Positions 26,671-38,715 of a stretch of 64,000 nt of DNA are shown piece after piece; position 1 is the first letter of the stretch; every line of letters begins with the position of its first letter. A program made the position numbers and the translations under genes. A model generated the notes under the pieces. The model was given only the letters and a program-made list of their open reading frames with translations. It did no database searches and was not told the origin of the DNA. Source of the stretch: Chelativorans petroleitrophicus (GTDB lineage: Bacteria; Pseudomonadota; Alphaproteobacteria; Rhizobiales; Rhizobiaceae); NCBI RefSeq assembly GCF_025398195.1, contig NZ_JAODNV010000003.1, forward strand, positions 62,001 to 126,000, in the 5' to 3' direction.

Positions 26671-28266
26671 TCAAAGATCCAGCACCAGTCGCTCGGGATC
26701 CTCCAGCACTTCCTTGACGCGGACGAGGAAGGTGACCGCCTCCTTGCCGTCGACGATGCGGTGATCGTAGCTGAGCGCCAGATACATCATCGGACGGATG
26801 ACGATCTGCCCGCCGACCACCATTGGGCGCTCCTGGATCTTGTGCATGCCGAGGATGCCGGATTGCGGCGCATTGAGGATCGGCGTCGACATTAGCGAGC
26901 CGTAGACGCCGCCATTGGAGATGGTAAAGGTGCCGCCCTGCATGTCGGCCATCGAGAGCTTGCCCTCGCGGGCGGCTGCCCCCAGACGGCCGATCTCCTT
27001 CTCGATCTCGGCGATGGTCATGCGGTCGGCATCGCGCACAACCGGCACGACGAGGCCGCGATCGGTGCCAACCGCCACGCCGATGTGGCAGTAGTTCTTG
27101 TAGATGATGTCGGTGCCGTCGATCTCGGCGTTGACCGCCGGGATTTCCTTCAGTGCGTGGCATACCGCCTTGGTAAAGAAGCCCATGAAGCCGAGCTTCA
27201 CGCCGTGCTTCTTCTCGAACAGGTCCTTGTACTTCTTGCGCAGGTCCATTACCGCCGTCATGTCCACCTCGTTGAAGGTGGTGAGCATGGCGGCTGTGTT
27301 CTGCGCGTCCTTGAGCCTGCGGGCGATGGTCTGGCGCAGGCGCGTCATCTTCACGCGCTCCTCACGCGCCTCGTCCTCGGCGGGCGAGGGGGCGCGGCTC
27401 ACCTTGGGCGCCTCAGCCGGCTCGCTGGGGGCAGCCCGGCCTCTGCCTTCGATGGCGGCCAGCACATCGCCCTTCAGCACCTGGCCATCCTTGCCGGTGC
27501 CGGCAACTTCGGAAGGCTTCAAATCCTGCTCTTTCATCAGCTTGGCTGCGGACGGGGCAGGGGGCCTGCGCTCCTCGATTTGCGGCTCGCCGCCGATTTC
27601 GGCCGTCTTGCGTTCCGCTTCGCGCACGGTGGAGGCGCTGGCCGGTCCGGCCGCCTGAGCGGCTGCATCCGGCTTTCCGGCATCCGCGCCTTCCTCGATA
27701 CGGGCCAGCAGCGCGCCGATTTTCACCTCCTCGCCGCTCTTGACCAGCAGCTCACGGATGACGCCGCTTACCGGGGATGGAATTTCCTGCGCAGCCTTGT
27801 CCGTCTCCAGTTCGAGGATCGGCTCGTCCGCCTTCACCGTGTCACCGGCCTTCTTGTAGATTTCGCCGATCTGCGCCTCGGTGACGGATTCGCCCGCCGA
27901 GGGCACGGTCACCTCCACGAGCCTGCCGTTTCCGGCAGCGCGGGTCTCATCGACTTTGCTGCTGGTCATGTCAGCCTTCCCCTCCGCACTTTTTCCGGCC
28001 GTGCTTCCGGCCTTTTCTCTTGCCGCGCCGCCTTCACCGATGGTGCCAAGAAGCGCTCCGACCTCAACCGTCTCACCTTCCTTGACCGTGATCTCGGATA
28101 AGGTGCCGGCTGCGGGGGCGGGCACTTCGACCGTCACCTTGTCGGTCTCGAGTTCCACGATGGGTTCGTCGGCTGCGATCTGGTCGCCCACCGCCTTGAA
28201 CCAGCGGCCGATGGTGGCCTCAGTGACGGATTCGCCCAGGGTGGGAACGCGGATTTCAGTGGCCAT
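26671..28266 (-). CDS. sucB: 2-oxoglutarate dehydrogenase E2, dihydrolipoyl succinyltransferase, two lipoyl domains
   Basis: A 531-residue E2 subunit. Two lipoyl domains are present, with attachment lysines Lys43 ([11 protein letters not shown]) and Lys157 ([11 protein letters not shown]), joined by Ala/Gly/Lys-rich linkers. A peripheral-subunit-binding domain lies near 235-275 ([12 protein letters not shown]), and the catalytic domain ends with [12 protein letters not shown] (His502, Asp506). Bacterial SucB usually has one lipoyl domain and about 400-430 residues, so the second is unusual. It follows sucA after 32 bases. Confidence 0.95.
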   Translation of the reverse strand: MATEIRVPTLGESVTEATIGRWFKAVGDQIAADEPIVELETDKVTVEVPAPAAGTLSEITVKEGETVEVGALLGTIGEGGAAREKAGSTAGKSAEGKADMTSSKVDETRAAGNGRLVEVTVPSAGESVTEAQIGEIYKKAGDTVKADEPILELETDKAAQEIPSPVSGVIRELLVKSGEEVKIGALLARIEEGADAGKPDAAAQAAGPASASTVREAERKTAEIGGEPQIEERRPPAPSAAKLMKEQDLKPSEVAGTGKDGQVLKGDVLAAIEGRGRAAPSEPAEAPKVSRAPSPAEDEAREERVKMTRLRQTIARRLKDAQNTAAMLTTFNEVDMTAVMDLRKKYKDLFEKKHGVKLGFMGFFTKAVCHALKEIPAVNAEIDGTDIIYKNYCHIGVAVGTDRGLVVPVVRDADRMTIAEIEKEIGRLGAAAREGKLSMADMQGGTFTISNGGVYGSLMSTPILNAPQSGILGMHKIQERPMVVGGQIVIRPMMYLALSYDHRIVDGKEAVTFLVRVKEVLEDPERLVLDL

Positions 28267-28298
28267 ATCTTGTTTCCGTCGTCTCGTATCGGTGCCGG

Positions 28299-31286
28299 TC
28301 AGTCGCCCAGCGCGTCTTCAAGGAAAGCGGCGAGCTGTTCCAGGTGTTTCGACATGAGCCCCGTCGCCGGAGAGGCGGCGGCCGGGCGCCCGGTGTAGCG
28401 TACACGCTGATGCTTCGCGTCGATATGCTGCAGCACCCATTCCAGATACGGATCGATGAAGGACCAGGCGCCCATATTCTTGGGCTCTTCCTGGCACCAG
28501 ACCATCTCCGCGTTGCGGAAGCGGGATAGCTCGTTGATCAGCGCCTTTGCGGGGAACGGATAGAGCTGCTCGATGCGCAGCAGATAGATGTCGTTGATCC
28601 CGCGCTTCTCGCGTTCCTCGTAAAGGTCGTAATAGACCTTGCCGGAGCACATGATGACGCGGCGGATCTTCGAATCCTTGACCAGCTTGATGGGCTGATC
28701 CTTTAGATATTCCGCATCGTCCCACAGAAGCCTATGGAAGGAGCTCTCGCCCGACATCTCGGCCAGCGTCGACACGCAGCGCTTGTGCCGCAGAAGGGAC
28801 TTTGGCGTCATCAGGATGAGCGGCTTGCGGAAGTCGCGCTTCAATTGCCGGCGCAAGATGTGGAAGTAGTTGGCGGGCGTCGTGCAGTTCGCCACCTGCA
28901 TATTGTCTTCCGCGCACATCTGCAGGAAGCGCTCCAGCCTGGCGGAGGAATGCTCCGGTCCCTGGCCCTCATAGCCATGCGGCAGCAGGCAGACGAGGCC
29001 GGACATGCGCAGCCACTTGCGCTCGCCCGAGGAGATGAACTGGTCGAAGACAACCTGCGCGCCATTGGCAAAGTCGCCGAACTGGGCTTCCCAGAGAACG
29101 AGCGCCCTCGGCTCGGCCAGCGAATAGCCGTATTCGAAGCCGAGCACGGCCTCTTCCGAGAGCATCGAATTGATGACCTCATAATAGGACTGCTGCGGGC
29201 CCAGATGGTTGAGCGGGATATAGCGGCTTTCGTCGCGCTGGTCGTAGAGCACCGAATGGCGCTGCGAGAAGGTGCCGCGCTCCGAATCCTGACCTGAAAG
29301 GCGCACGGGATTGCCCTCAAGAAGGATGGAGCCGAAGGCGAGTGCTTCCGCCGTCGCCCAATCAATGCCTTCGCCCGTTTCGATCATCTTGCGCCGGTTG
29401 TCGAGGAAGCGGCGAATGGTGCGGTGAACCTCGAAGTTCTCCGGCACCTCGGTGAGCTTCTTTCCGATCTCCTTGAGCGTCTTCATCGGAACGGCCGTCT
29501 TGCCGCGGCGCTGCTCGTCCTCGTTGTCGGCCGTCCTCAGGCCCGACCAGGCGCCGTCCAGCCAGTCGGCCTTGTTGGGCCGGTAGGACTGGCCGGCCTC
29601 GAACTCGGCCTCCAGATGGGCGCGCCAGTCCGCCTTCATGCGCTCGACGTCTTCCTCGGTGACGAGGCCTTCCTCGATGAGCTTCTTCGAATAGATCTCG
29701 ATCGTCGTGGGGTGCGACCGGATCTTCTTGTACATGATGGGCTGGGTGAAGGCCGGCTCGTCGCCTTCATTGTGGCCGAAGCGGCGGTAGCAGAACATGT
29801 CCACCACCACTGGCTTGTGGAAGGTCATGCGGAATTCGGTCGCCACTTTCGCCGCATAGACCACCGCTTCCGGGTCGTCGCCGTTCACGTGGAAAATCGG
29901 GGCTTCGATCATCTTCGCCACGTCGGACGGATAGGGCGAGGAGCGCGAGAAGCGCGGATTGGTGGTGAAGCCGATCTGGTTGTTGATGATGAAATGCACC
30001 GTGCCCGCGACGCGGTGGCCACGCAGGCCGGAAAGCCCGAAGCATTCGGCCACCACGCCCTGTCCGGCGAAAGCTGCATCGCCGTGGATCAGAAGCGGCA
30101 TGACCTTGGCGCGTTCGTGCAGCGGCACGATATCTTCGCGCTTGCGCCCGAAGAGCTGGTCCTGCTTGGCGCGCGCCTTGCCCATCACCACCGGATCGAC
30201 GATCTCCAGATGCGACGGATTGGCCGTCAGCGACAGGTGCACCTTGTTGCCGTCGAACTCGCGGTCGGAGGAGGCACCCAAGTGGTACTTCACGTCGCCC
30301 GAGCCTTCCACGTCATCGGGCGCGAACGAGCCGCCCTTGAACTCGTGGAAGATGGCCCGGTGCGGCTTACCCATCACCTGGGAGAGCACGTTGAGACGGC
30401 CGCGATGGGCCATGCCGAGCACGATTTCCTTGAGGCCCATCTGGCCGCCGCGTTTGATAATCTGTTCCAGCGCTGGGATCAGCGACTCGCCGCCATCCAG
30501 GCCGAAGCGCTTGGTGCCCTTGTATTTGACATCTAGGAATTGCTCGAAGCCCTCCGCTTCGATCAGCTTCTGCAGGATCGCCCGCTTGCCGTTGGGCGTG
30601 AAGGTCACGCCCTTGTCCGGACCCTCGATGCGCTCCTGAATCCACGCCTTCTCCTCGGGATTGGAGATGTGCATGAACTCCACGCCGAGCGTGGAGCAAT
30701 AGGTACGCCGCAGGATCTCCAGCATCTGGCGGATGGTGGCCGTCTCCAAGCCGAGCACGTTGTCGATGAAGATCGGCCGATCGAAATCCGCCTCCGTGAA
30801 GCCGTAGGCCTCCGGTGAAAGCTCGTTATAGTCCTCCAGCGGGTTGGCAAGGCCGAGAGGGTCGAGATCGGCGTGAAGATGGCCGCGCATCCGGTAGGCG
30901 CGGATCATCATGATGGCACGGACCGAATCGCGCGTGGCCTGGTGAATCTGGGCTTCCGTCAGCGTGACGCCGCCCTCGGCCGCCTTCGCCTTGACCTTCG
31001 TCTCGATGCGCTGCTCGACCTGGCCCCAATCGCCATCGAAGGCGGAGACGAGTTCGCCGTTCGGCGTGATGGGCCAATCCTTCTTCCTCCAGGAAGCGCC
31101 GGCCGCATTCTTCTTTACATCGGCAGCGTTGTCCTTGAGCGCGGCAAAGAAAGCGCGCCAGTCCTCGCTAACGGATGCCGGATCATTTTGGTAGTCGGCA
31201 TAAAGTTCCTCAATATAGGCGGCATTGCCGCCATAGAGGAAGGAGGTGACTGATAACTCTTCGTTGGCCTGGTTACGCCGTGCCAT
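28299..31286 (-). CDS. sucA: 2-oxoglutarate dehydrogenase E1 component
   Basis: A 995-residue thiamine-diphosphate enzyme, the decarboxylating subunit of the TCA-cycle 2-oxoglutarate dehydrogenase. The N-terminal E2-binding segment ([19 protein letters not shown]), [24 protein letters not shown] with the diphosphate-binding site, and [20 protein letters not shown] are all typical. It is separated from sucD upstream by a 158-base gap that contains a heptad-repeat element, and is followed by sucB. Confidence 0.96.
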   Translation of the reverse strand: MARRNQANEELSVTSFLYGGNAAYIEELYADYQNDPASVSEDWRAFFAALKDNAADVKKNAAGASWRKKDWPITPNGELVSAFDGDWGQVEQRIETKVKAKAAEGGVTLTEAQIHQATRDSVRAIMMIRAYRMRGHLHADLDPLGLANPLEDYNELSPEAYGFTEADFDRPIFIDNVLGLETATIRQMLEILRRTYCSTLGVEFMHISNPEEKAWIQERIEGPDKGVTFTPNGKRAILQKLIEAEGFEQFLDVKYKGTKRFGLDGGESLIPALEQIIKRGGQMGLKEIVLGMAHRGRLNVLSQVMGKPHRAIFHEFKGGSFAPDDVEGSGDVKYHLGASSDREFDGNKVHLSLTANPSHLEIVDPVVMGKARAKQDQLFGRKREDIVPLHERAKVMPLLIHGDAAFAGQGVVAECFGLSGLRGHRVAGTVHFIINNQIGFTTNPRFSRSSPYPSDVAKMIEAPIFHVNGDDPEAVVYAAKVATEFRMTFHKPVVVDMFCYRRFGHNEGDEPAFTQPIMYKKIRSHPTTIEIYSKKLIEEGLVTEEDVERMKADWRAHLEAEFEAGQSYRPNKADWLDGAWSGLRTADNEDEQRRGKTAVPMKTLKEIGKKLTEVPENFEVHRTIRRFLDNRRKMIETGEGIDWATAEALAFGSILLEGNPVRLSGQDSERGTFSQRHSVLYDQRDESRYIPLNHLGPQQSYYEVINSMLSEEAVLGFEYGYSLAEPRALVLWEAQFGDFANGAQVVFDQFISSGERKWLRMSGLVCLLPHGYEGQGPEHSSARLERFLQMCAEDNMQVANCTTPANYFHILRRQLKRDFRKPLILMTPKSLLRHKRCVSTLAEMSGESSFHRLLWDDAEYLKDQPIKLVKDSKIRRVIMCSGKVYYDLYEEREKRGINDIYLLRIEQLYPFPAKALINELSRFRNAEMVWCQEEPKNMGAWSFIDPYLEWVLQHIDAKHQRVRYTGRPAAASPATGLMSKHLEQLAAFLEDALGD

Positions 31287-31321
31287 CTATCCTGTCCGGG
31301 CCCCGCCCGGTCTCCTGTTCA

Positions 31322-31440
31322 GGTGAATAGTAAATGGTGAATGGTGAATAGGGGGTGTCAGGGCTTTGTGGCGAAGTTGTCGCGGCAATGCCTGTCCGCC
31401 CGTTGATCAGCCCAATTCCAGCCCCTTCACCATTCACCAT
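31322..31440. repeat. Inverted heptad-repeat element between sucD and sucA
   Basis: The left side (31322-31349) holds four tandem 7-base units: GGTGAAT, AGTAAAT, GGTGAAT, GGTGAAT. The right side (31426-31440) carries the reverse units (ATTCACC type). Bases 31334-31348 and 31426-31440 are a perfect 15-base inverted repeat with a 77-base spacer. It is A+T-richer than its surroundings and looks like a dispersed repeat that inserted or grew in the intergenic region. Confidence 0.7.
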
Positions 31441-31444
31441 CCAC

Positions 31445-32353
31445 TCATCCCCTGATTGCCTCCACCAGCGTCTTTCCGAGCCGCGCCGGCGAAGGCGAAA
31501 CCTTGATGCCTGCCCGCTCCATCGCCTCGATCTTGCTTTCCGCGCCGCCCTTGCCACCGGAGATAACCGCGCCGGCATGGCCCATGGTGCGGCCTTTGGG
31601 CGCCGTACGGCCCGCGATGAAGCCGGCCATCGGCTTCTTCCGGCCGCGCTTTGCCTCGTCGAGAATGAACTGTGCGGCATCCTCCTCGGCGGAGCCGCCG
31701 ATCTCGCCGATCATGATGATGGATTCCGTCTGGTCGTCCGCGAGGAACATTTCCAAGACGTCGATGAACTCCGTGCCTTTCACCGGATCTCCGCCGATGC
31801 CCACCGCCGTGGACTGGCCGAGGCCCTCATTAGTGGTCTGGAACACTGCCTCATAAGTAAGTGTGCCGGAGCGCGATACAACACCGACGGAGCCTTTCCG
31901 GAAGATGTTGCCAGGCATGATGCCGATCTTGCACTCTTCCGGCGTCAGCACGCCCGGGCAGTTCGGCCCGATGAGGCGGGACTTGGATTTTTCCAGCTTT
32001 GCCTTGACGTGCACCATGTCCATCACCGGAATGCCCTCGGTGATGCACACGATCAGCGGAATCTCCGCCTCGATCGCCTCGATGATCGCCGCTGCGGCCC
32101 CTGCGGGCGGCACGTAGATCACGGAAGCGTTCGCGCCGGTTTTCTCCTTGCCTTCCGCCACGGTGGCGAAGATTGGCAGCTCCGCGGCGCTGTCCAGTCC
32201 GCTACGCCACGTCTCGCCCCCCTTTTTGGGGTGCACGCCGCCCACCATCTTCGTTCCGTAATAGGCAAGCGCCTGTTCGGTGTGAAAAGTGCCAGTCTTG
32301 CCCGTCAGTCCCTGGACGAGAACCCTGGTGTCTTTATTGACGAGAATGGACAT
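31445..32353 (-). CDS. sucD: Succinyl-CoA synthetase alpha subunit
   Basis: A 302-residue subunit with the CoA-binding Rossmann domain ([19 protein letters not shown]) and the phosphohistidine loop [17 protein letters not shown]. With SucC it makes succinate and nucleotide triphosphate from succinyl-CoA. Normally sucD directly follows sucC; here a toxin-antitoxin pair of about 0.65 kb lies between. Residues and length are complete. Confidence 0.96.
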   Translation of the reverse strand: MSILVNKDTRVLVQGLTGKTGTFHTEQALAYYGTKMVGGVHPKKGGETWRSGLDSAAELPIFATVAEGKEKTGANASVIYVPPAGAAAAIIEAIEAEIPLIVCITEGIPVMDMVHVKAKLEKSKSRLIGPNCPGVLTPEECKIGIMPGNIFRKGSVGVVSRSGTLTYEAVFQTTNEGLGQSTAVGIGGDPVKGTEFIDVLEMFLADDQTESIIMIGEIGGSAEEDAAQFILDEAKRGRKKPMAGFIAGRTAPKGRTMGHAGAVISGGKGGAESKIEAMERAGIKVSPSPARLGKTLVEAIRG

Positions 32354-32361
32354 TCTTTCTC

Positions 32362-32445
32362 CTACAGCCGCTTAAGCTCGGTGACGGTGAAGTGGTCGGC
32401 CGCTTCCGATAGGTTGGCTTTCCGAGGTGGCATCGTGATCGTCAT
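32362..32445 (-). other. 27-codon small ORF coupled to vapC stop
   Basis: An ATG at 32445 overlaps the toxin gene's stop codon (ATGA) and opens a 27-residue frame, MTITMPPRKANLSEAADHFT then VTELKRL. No ribosome site is visible. It could be a remnant of a larger gene displaced when the toxin-antitoxin pair arrived, or a translated small peptide. I could not recognise it. Confidence 0.25.
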
Positions 32446-32852
32446 TCGAGAAACGGATTTACGGCACGCACTGAGCCGTAGAGTTGATCGTGGGTGAGAT
32501 CTTCCGTGTAGAGAATTCTTGCTTCGATGCGTTCGGCCGCCGCGATGATGGAGCCGTCCCAATAGGAAATCCCATATCGGCGTGACAGGGCAATTCCCTG
32601 CATGAACAGGTCAAGATCGGGAAAGACGCAGTCGAACTCGAGCAGATCGGTAAGCCAGGCGTCGATATCCTCGAGCGGGAGACCGATCGACGGCTTCTGC
32701 GCATTGACCAGGAACTCCTGCAGGACCTGGAGCGAGAGTCCAAAATCCATGCCGGCGAGCAAATCCCGGGCGATCTGTGCCTTGACCGGTTCATTCGCCT
32801 CGCCCGCCGCCGCGTAAAGAAGAATGTTCGTGTCGAGAAAGGCGCTCGGCAT
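32442..32852 (-). CDS. vapC: VapC-like PIN-domain toxin
   Basis: A 136-residue PIN-domain protein, expected to be an RNase toxin. Acidic active-site residues are Asp7 (FLDTN), Glu46 (VLQEFL), Asp99 (YWDGSIIAAA) and Glu117/Asp118 (YTEDL). The ATG at 32852 has GGGAGAG upstream. It overlaps the antitoxin gene by 62 bases in another frame. The pair sits between sucC and sucD and may be co-transcribed with them. Confidence 0.82.
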   Translation of the reverse strand: MPSAFLDTNILLYAAAGEANEPVKAQIARDLLAGMDFGLSLQVLQEFLVNAQKPSIGLPLEDIDAWLTDLLEFDCVFPDLDLFMQGIALSRRYGISYWDGSIIAAAERIEARILYTEDLTHDQLYGSVRAVNPFLE

Positions 32853-33087
32853 GAAGGCTCTCCCTGTCGAGTTTCCAGCCAGCCTCCATTCTGCCTCTGG
32901 AATTCCGGCTGAGCTCAAGGAGCCGCTGCACCGCGGCGCGCCGGCGTTCCGGAATATCCAGCTTTCGCGCCTGCTCCGACAGGAAGCTGCGGACCATGGC
33001 GTTCACCGTGGTCTTTTCCTGCGCAGCGAGAATCTTGACCTTTTCCAGGACCTCGTCCTCGACGGCGAGAGTGATGTTCTTTGTCAC
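32791..33087 (-). CDS. vapB: VapB-like ribbon-helix-helix antitoxin
   Basis: A 98-residue protein starting at GTG 33087 with AAAGGAG upstream. [20 protein letters not shown] and [16 protein letters not shown] form a ribbon-helix-helix DNA-binding domain. The family's usual end, around [11 protein letters not shown] (residues 73-83), is followed by 15 extra residues read over the start of vapC, giving a 62-base overlap. It should neutralise the toxin and repress its own promoter. The start lies 69 bases after the sucC stop. Confidence 0.75.
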   Translation of the reverse strand: MTKNITLAVEDEVLEKVKILAAQEKTTVNAMVRSFLSEQARKLDIPERRRAAVQRLLELSRNSRGRMEAGWKLDRESLHAERLSRHEHSSLRGGGRGE

Positions 33088-33156
33088 GGCTCAGCTCCTT
33101 TCGTCACACAGTATACGTGTAACTGTGCTGCTCGGCCAAGAACAGAGGAACACGGC

Positions 33157-34353
33157 TCACGCTTCCTTCACCGCCGCCACGATCTTCTTCGCCGCGTCAT
33201 CCAGGTCGTCTGCGGGGATGACGTTGAGGCCGCTTTCGGAGAGGATCTTCTTGCCGAGATCGACATTCGTGCCTTCTAGGCGCACCACCAGCGGCACTTT
33301 CAGCCCAACCTCCTTGACCGCGGCGACCACGCCTTCGGCGATCACGTCGCAGCGCATGATGCCGCCGAAGATATTGACCAGAATGCCCTTCACATTGGGA
33401 TCGGCGGTGATGATCTTGAAGGCGGCCGTTACCTTCTCCTTCGAGGCGCCGCCGCCCACATCGAGGAAGTTCGCGGGCTCGGCGCCATAGAGCTTGATGA
33501 TGTCCATGGTCGCCATGGCGAGGCCGGCGCCATTCACCATGCAGCCGATATTGCCGTCGAGCGCGACATAGGCCAGATCGTATTTCGAGGCCTCTATTTC
33601 CTTCTCGTCCTCTTCGGACGTATCGCGCAGCGCAACGATGTCCTCGTGGCGGAACAGCGCGTTGTCGTCGAAGGAGACCTTGGCGTCGAGCACGCGCAGG
33701 CGGCCATTCTTCATAACGATCAGCGGGTTCACCTCAAGAAGGCTCATGTCCTTCTCGGTGAAAGCCTTGTAGAGGGCAGGGAACAGCTTCTCGCCGTCTT
33801 TCGCCGCCTCGCCCTCAAGCTTGAGTGCGGCGTTCAGCTTCGCCACGTCGTCCGCCGTTACGCCCTTCTCGGGGTCGATGGCGAGCGTCAGGATCTTGTC
33901 GGGCGTTTCCTCGGCCACCGTCTCGATGTCCATTCCGCCTTCGGTCGAAACCACGAAGGCGGGCCGGCCGACGCTCCGGTCAATGAGGATGGAGAGGTAG
34001 AGCTCGCGGTCGATATCCGCGCCGTCCTCGATATAGAGGCGGTTCACCTGCTTGCCCTCGGGACCGGTCTGCTTGGTGACCAGGGTCTTGCCGAGCATCT
34101 CTCTGGCGTTGGTCACCACCTCCTCGACGGAGCGGGCAAGCCGCACGCCGCCCTTGGCGTCGGGCGGCAGCTCTTTGAACTTGCCCTTGCCGCGCCCGCC
34201 CGCATGGATCTGGCTCTTCACGACATAGAGCGGGCCGGGCAGTTTCCTCGCCGCGGCTTCGGCTTCCTCGGGCTTGAAGATCGCCACGCCATCGGCCACC
34301 GGCGCCCCGTATCCGCGCAACAGCTCCTTGGCCTGATATTCGTGGATGTTCAT
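33157..34353 (-). CDS. sucC: Succinyl-CoA synthetase beta subunit
   Basis: A 398-residue ATP-grasp protein. The N-terminus [20 protein letters not shown], nucleotide-binding [17 protein letters not shown], and C-terminal [17 protein letters not shown] are hallmarks. It binds the nucleotide and partners SucD. It follows mdh by 13 bases, so mdh-sucC is a tight pair. Its message continues toward the toxin-antitoxin genes. Confidence 0.96.
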   Translation of the reverse strand: MNIHEYQAKELLRGYGAPVADGVAIFKPEEAEAAARKLPGPLYVVKSQIHAGGRGKGKFKELPPDAKGGVRLARSVEEVVTNAREMLGKTLVTKQTGPEGKQVNRLYIEDGADIDRELYLSILIDRSVGRPAFVVSTEGGMDIETVAEETPDKILTLAIDPEKGVTADDVAKLNAALKLEGEAAKDGEKLFPALYKAFTEKDMSLLEVNPLIVMKNGRLRVLDAKVSFDDNALFRHEDIVALRDTSEEDEKEIEASKYDLAYVALDGNIGCMVNGAGLAMATMDIIKLYGAEPANFLDVGGGASKEKVTAAFKIITADPNVKGILVNIFGGIMRCDVIAEGVVAAVKEVGLKVPLVVRLEGTNVDLGKKILSESGLNVIPADDLDDAAKKIVAAVKEA

Positions 34354-34366
34354 CGGAAGCGGGCTC

Positions 34367-36743
<2,377 letters not shown>

Positions 36744-36840
36744 GTGTGTTTCCGCTAAAGTTGGTTAAGGCTGCGATAGGCGGGCGGGTGCGCCAAACCT
36801 CCTCCGCCCGTATCACGGCAGCAATGGCAATTCATAGGGC

Positions 36841-37383
36841 TCAGCGCGACAGCGTGACCGATGCGCCGCCCGTGGTCTGACCGTCGAGACGCTCATTCCC
36901 GCTGGAGTACAGTTGCGCGATGACATTGCCGCCATCGTCGAAAATGAGCACGCGGTTGCCTGAAACGTCCCAGGCGCGCATGTTGGCGAGCTCGTTCGAG
37001 CATCCTCGCGTGCCGCCGCGCGAAGAGTCGCCATATGCGGTGAGCGTCAGGAACATCTGGCAGTTCGTCCCGCCCGACGAGACGTTCCAGGAGCCGAGCA
37101 GGCCGTTCTTGCTGATTTCCGGCGCCGATGCCGCTGCGGCCGCAGGATCGATGGCGGCCATCTGCCGGCCGTTCTCCTGCCCCGGCGCGGCCGGAAAATC
37201 GTTAGGGCCGGACGGCTGACTGGGTGGAGGAAGCTGGCTTTGCATCACGCTGCCGGCCGGGGCCGGCTGGAGCGGCTGCGGCGAGCGCGTTGGCAGGGAA
37301 CCGAAACGGTCCGACTGGCATCCAACCAGAGCAAGCGCCAGAAGAGAAACGGCGAAAGCCCCCTCGGTTCTAGACAGTTGCAT
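36841..37383 (-). CDS. Omp19-like outer-membrane lipoprotein (AprI/Inh fold)
   Basis: A 180-residue lipoprotein. Signal peptide ends at the lipobox LVGC (Cys near 22), then a Pro/Gln-rich linker to about residue 90, then an AprI/Inh beta-barrel domain. GLLGSWNVSSGGTNC, GCSNELANMRAW and LYSSGNERLDGQTTGGASVT closely follow Brucella Omp19, a protease-inhibitor lipoprotein. Start 37383 has AAGGAG six bases upstream; ATG 37404 is less likely. Two cysteines in the domain should form a disulfide. Confidence 0.85.
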   Translation of the reverse strand: MQLSRTEGAFAVSLLALALVGCQSDRFGSLPTRSPQPLQPAPAGSVMQSQLPPPSQPSGPNDFPAAPGQENGRQMAAIDPAAAAASAPEISKNGLLGSWNVSSGGTNCQMFLTLTAYGDSSRGGTRGCSNELANMRAWDVSGNRVLIFDDGGNVIAQLYSSGNERLDGQTTGGASVTLSR

Positions 37384-37592
37384 CCACTTCTCCTTGTCGC
37401 CCATTGCCGCCCCCTGGGCTCAACCCCTTCGCTCAAACAGAGTGGCAATAATGGGACGTTAACACATACAATGATGGTTAAGAACCGGTTTCCATAGCGG
37501 TTTTTATTCCACCGCTGCATCCGTGCAACACGGAACTCCCGGGCGGAATGGGGCGTTACACGTCGCCTCTGTTCTCGGGAAAGGTCATTTCG

Positions 37593-37754
37593 ATGCTCAA
37601 ATGGATTCTCATCCTGCTCATCGTCGCCGCGGTGGCCGGCCTGCTTGGGCTCAACAGTCTCGCGGGTGCAGCGCTCACCGGCGCGAAGATCCTCATCGCA
37701 ATCGTGCTCGTCCTGTTCCTGCTCGCCGTTCTCGGAATCGTCGCCATCGCCTGA
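37593..37754 (+). CDS. DUF1328 (YtjA-like) small membrane protein
   Basis: A 53-residue protein made almost wholly of two hydrophobic helices around [16 protein letters not shown], the DUF1328 signature. The family is widespread in Proteobacteria and of unknown function. ATG 37593 is supported by GGAAAGG upstream. It lies 79 bases before dapF, divergent from the Omp19-like gene. Confidence 0.88.
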   Translation: MLKWILILLIVAAVAGLLGLNSLAGAALTGAKILIAIVLVLFLLAVLGIVAIA

Positions 37755-37833
37755 ATCCTCCTCCGGCTGCCGGCTGGTAATTTTACCGTTCATCCGCCAT
37801 ATAGCTCGCATGTCCCTGGCCAGCGGAGATTTC

Positions 37834-38715
37834 ATGGCGGAAGCTGCGCAATTCGCGAAGATGAACGGGCTTGGCAACGCGATCATTGTTGCCGATATGC
37901 GCGGGCGCACCGATCGCGTGTCGCCTGCGGCGGCACGCGCGCTTGCCACGGACCCGGCGACGCGATTTGACCAGATCATGGCCATCCACGATCCGCGCCT
38001 GCCCGGCACGCAGAATTACATCGAGATCATCAATTCGGACGGGAGCCTGGCGCAGGCCTGCGGCAACGGCATGCGCTGCGTGGTGCAGGCGTTGGCTGCC
38101 GAGACGGGCCGGCGCGCCTTCACCTTCGAGACGCCTGCCGGAGTGCTGACGGCCGAGGAACATGAAAACGGGCTGATCACGGTGGATATGGGAAAGCCCC
38201 GTTTCGGCTGGCAGGAAATACCGCTTTCGGAAGAATTCAGCGACACGCGGGCGATCGAGCTGCAGGTGGGGCCGATCGATGCTCCCGTGCTCCACTCGCC
38301 TTCCGTTGTCTCCATAGGCAATCCGCATGCCGTCTTCTGGGTCGGGAACGATCCCTACACCTACGATCTCGAGCGTTTCGGCCCGTTGCTCGAAAACCAT
38401 CCCATCTTTCCGGAGCGCGCCAACATCACCATCGCCCGGGTGGATTCGCCTGAAGCTCTCACGATCCGTACCTGGGAGCGCGGCGCGGGGCTGACGCTTG
38501 CTTGCGGCTCCGCGGCCTGCGCTGCGGCCGTCTGTGCCGCACGCACCGGGCGGACGGGCCGGAAGGTTACGGTCACCCTGCCGGGCGGGCCGCTGGAAAT
38601 AGAGTGGCGCGAGGACGATCACGTGCTCATGACTGGACCTGCCGAATGGGAGTTTTCCGGCCGTTTCGATCCGGCGACCGGCGCTTGGGAATATGAGACG
38701 GAAGGGGCGGCCTGA
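37834..38715 (+). CDS. dapF: Diaminopimelate epimerase
   Basis: A 293-residue enzyme that converts LL- to meso-diaminopimelate for lysine and peptidoglycan synthesis. Two catalytic cysteines are Cys76 (ACGNGMRC) and Cys224 (ACGSAACA). ATG 37834 has CGGAGA at good spacing; ATG 37810 would add eight residues. The stop overlaps the mtaB start (TGATG), so the pair is coupled. Confidence 0.95.
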   Translation: MAEAAQFAKMNGLGNAIIVADMRGRTDRVSPAAARALATDPATRFDQIMAIHDPRLPGTQNYIEIINSDGSLAQACGNGMRCVVQALAAETGRRAFTFETPAGVLTAEEHENGLITVDMGKPRFGWQEIPLSEEFSDTRAIELQVGPIDAPVLHSPSVVSIGNPHAVFWVGNDPYTYDLERFGPLLENHPIFPERANITIARVDSPEALTIRTWERGAGLTLACGSAACAAAVCAARTGRTGRKVTVTLPGGPLEIEWREDDHVLMTGPAEWEFSGRFDPATGAWEYETEGAA

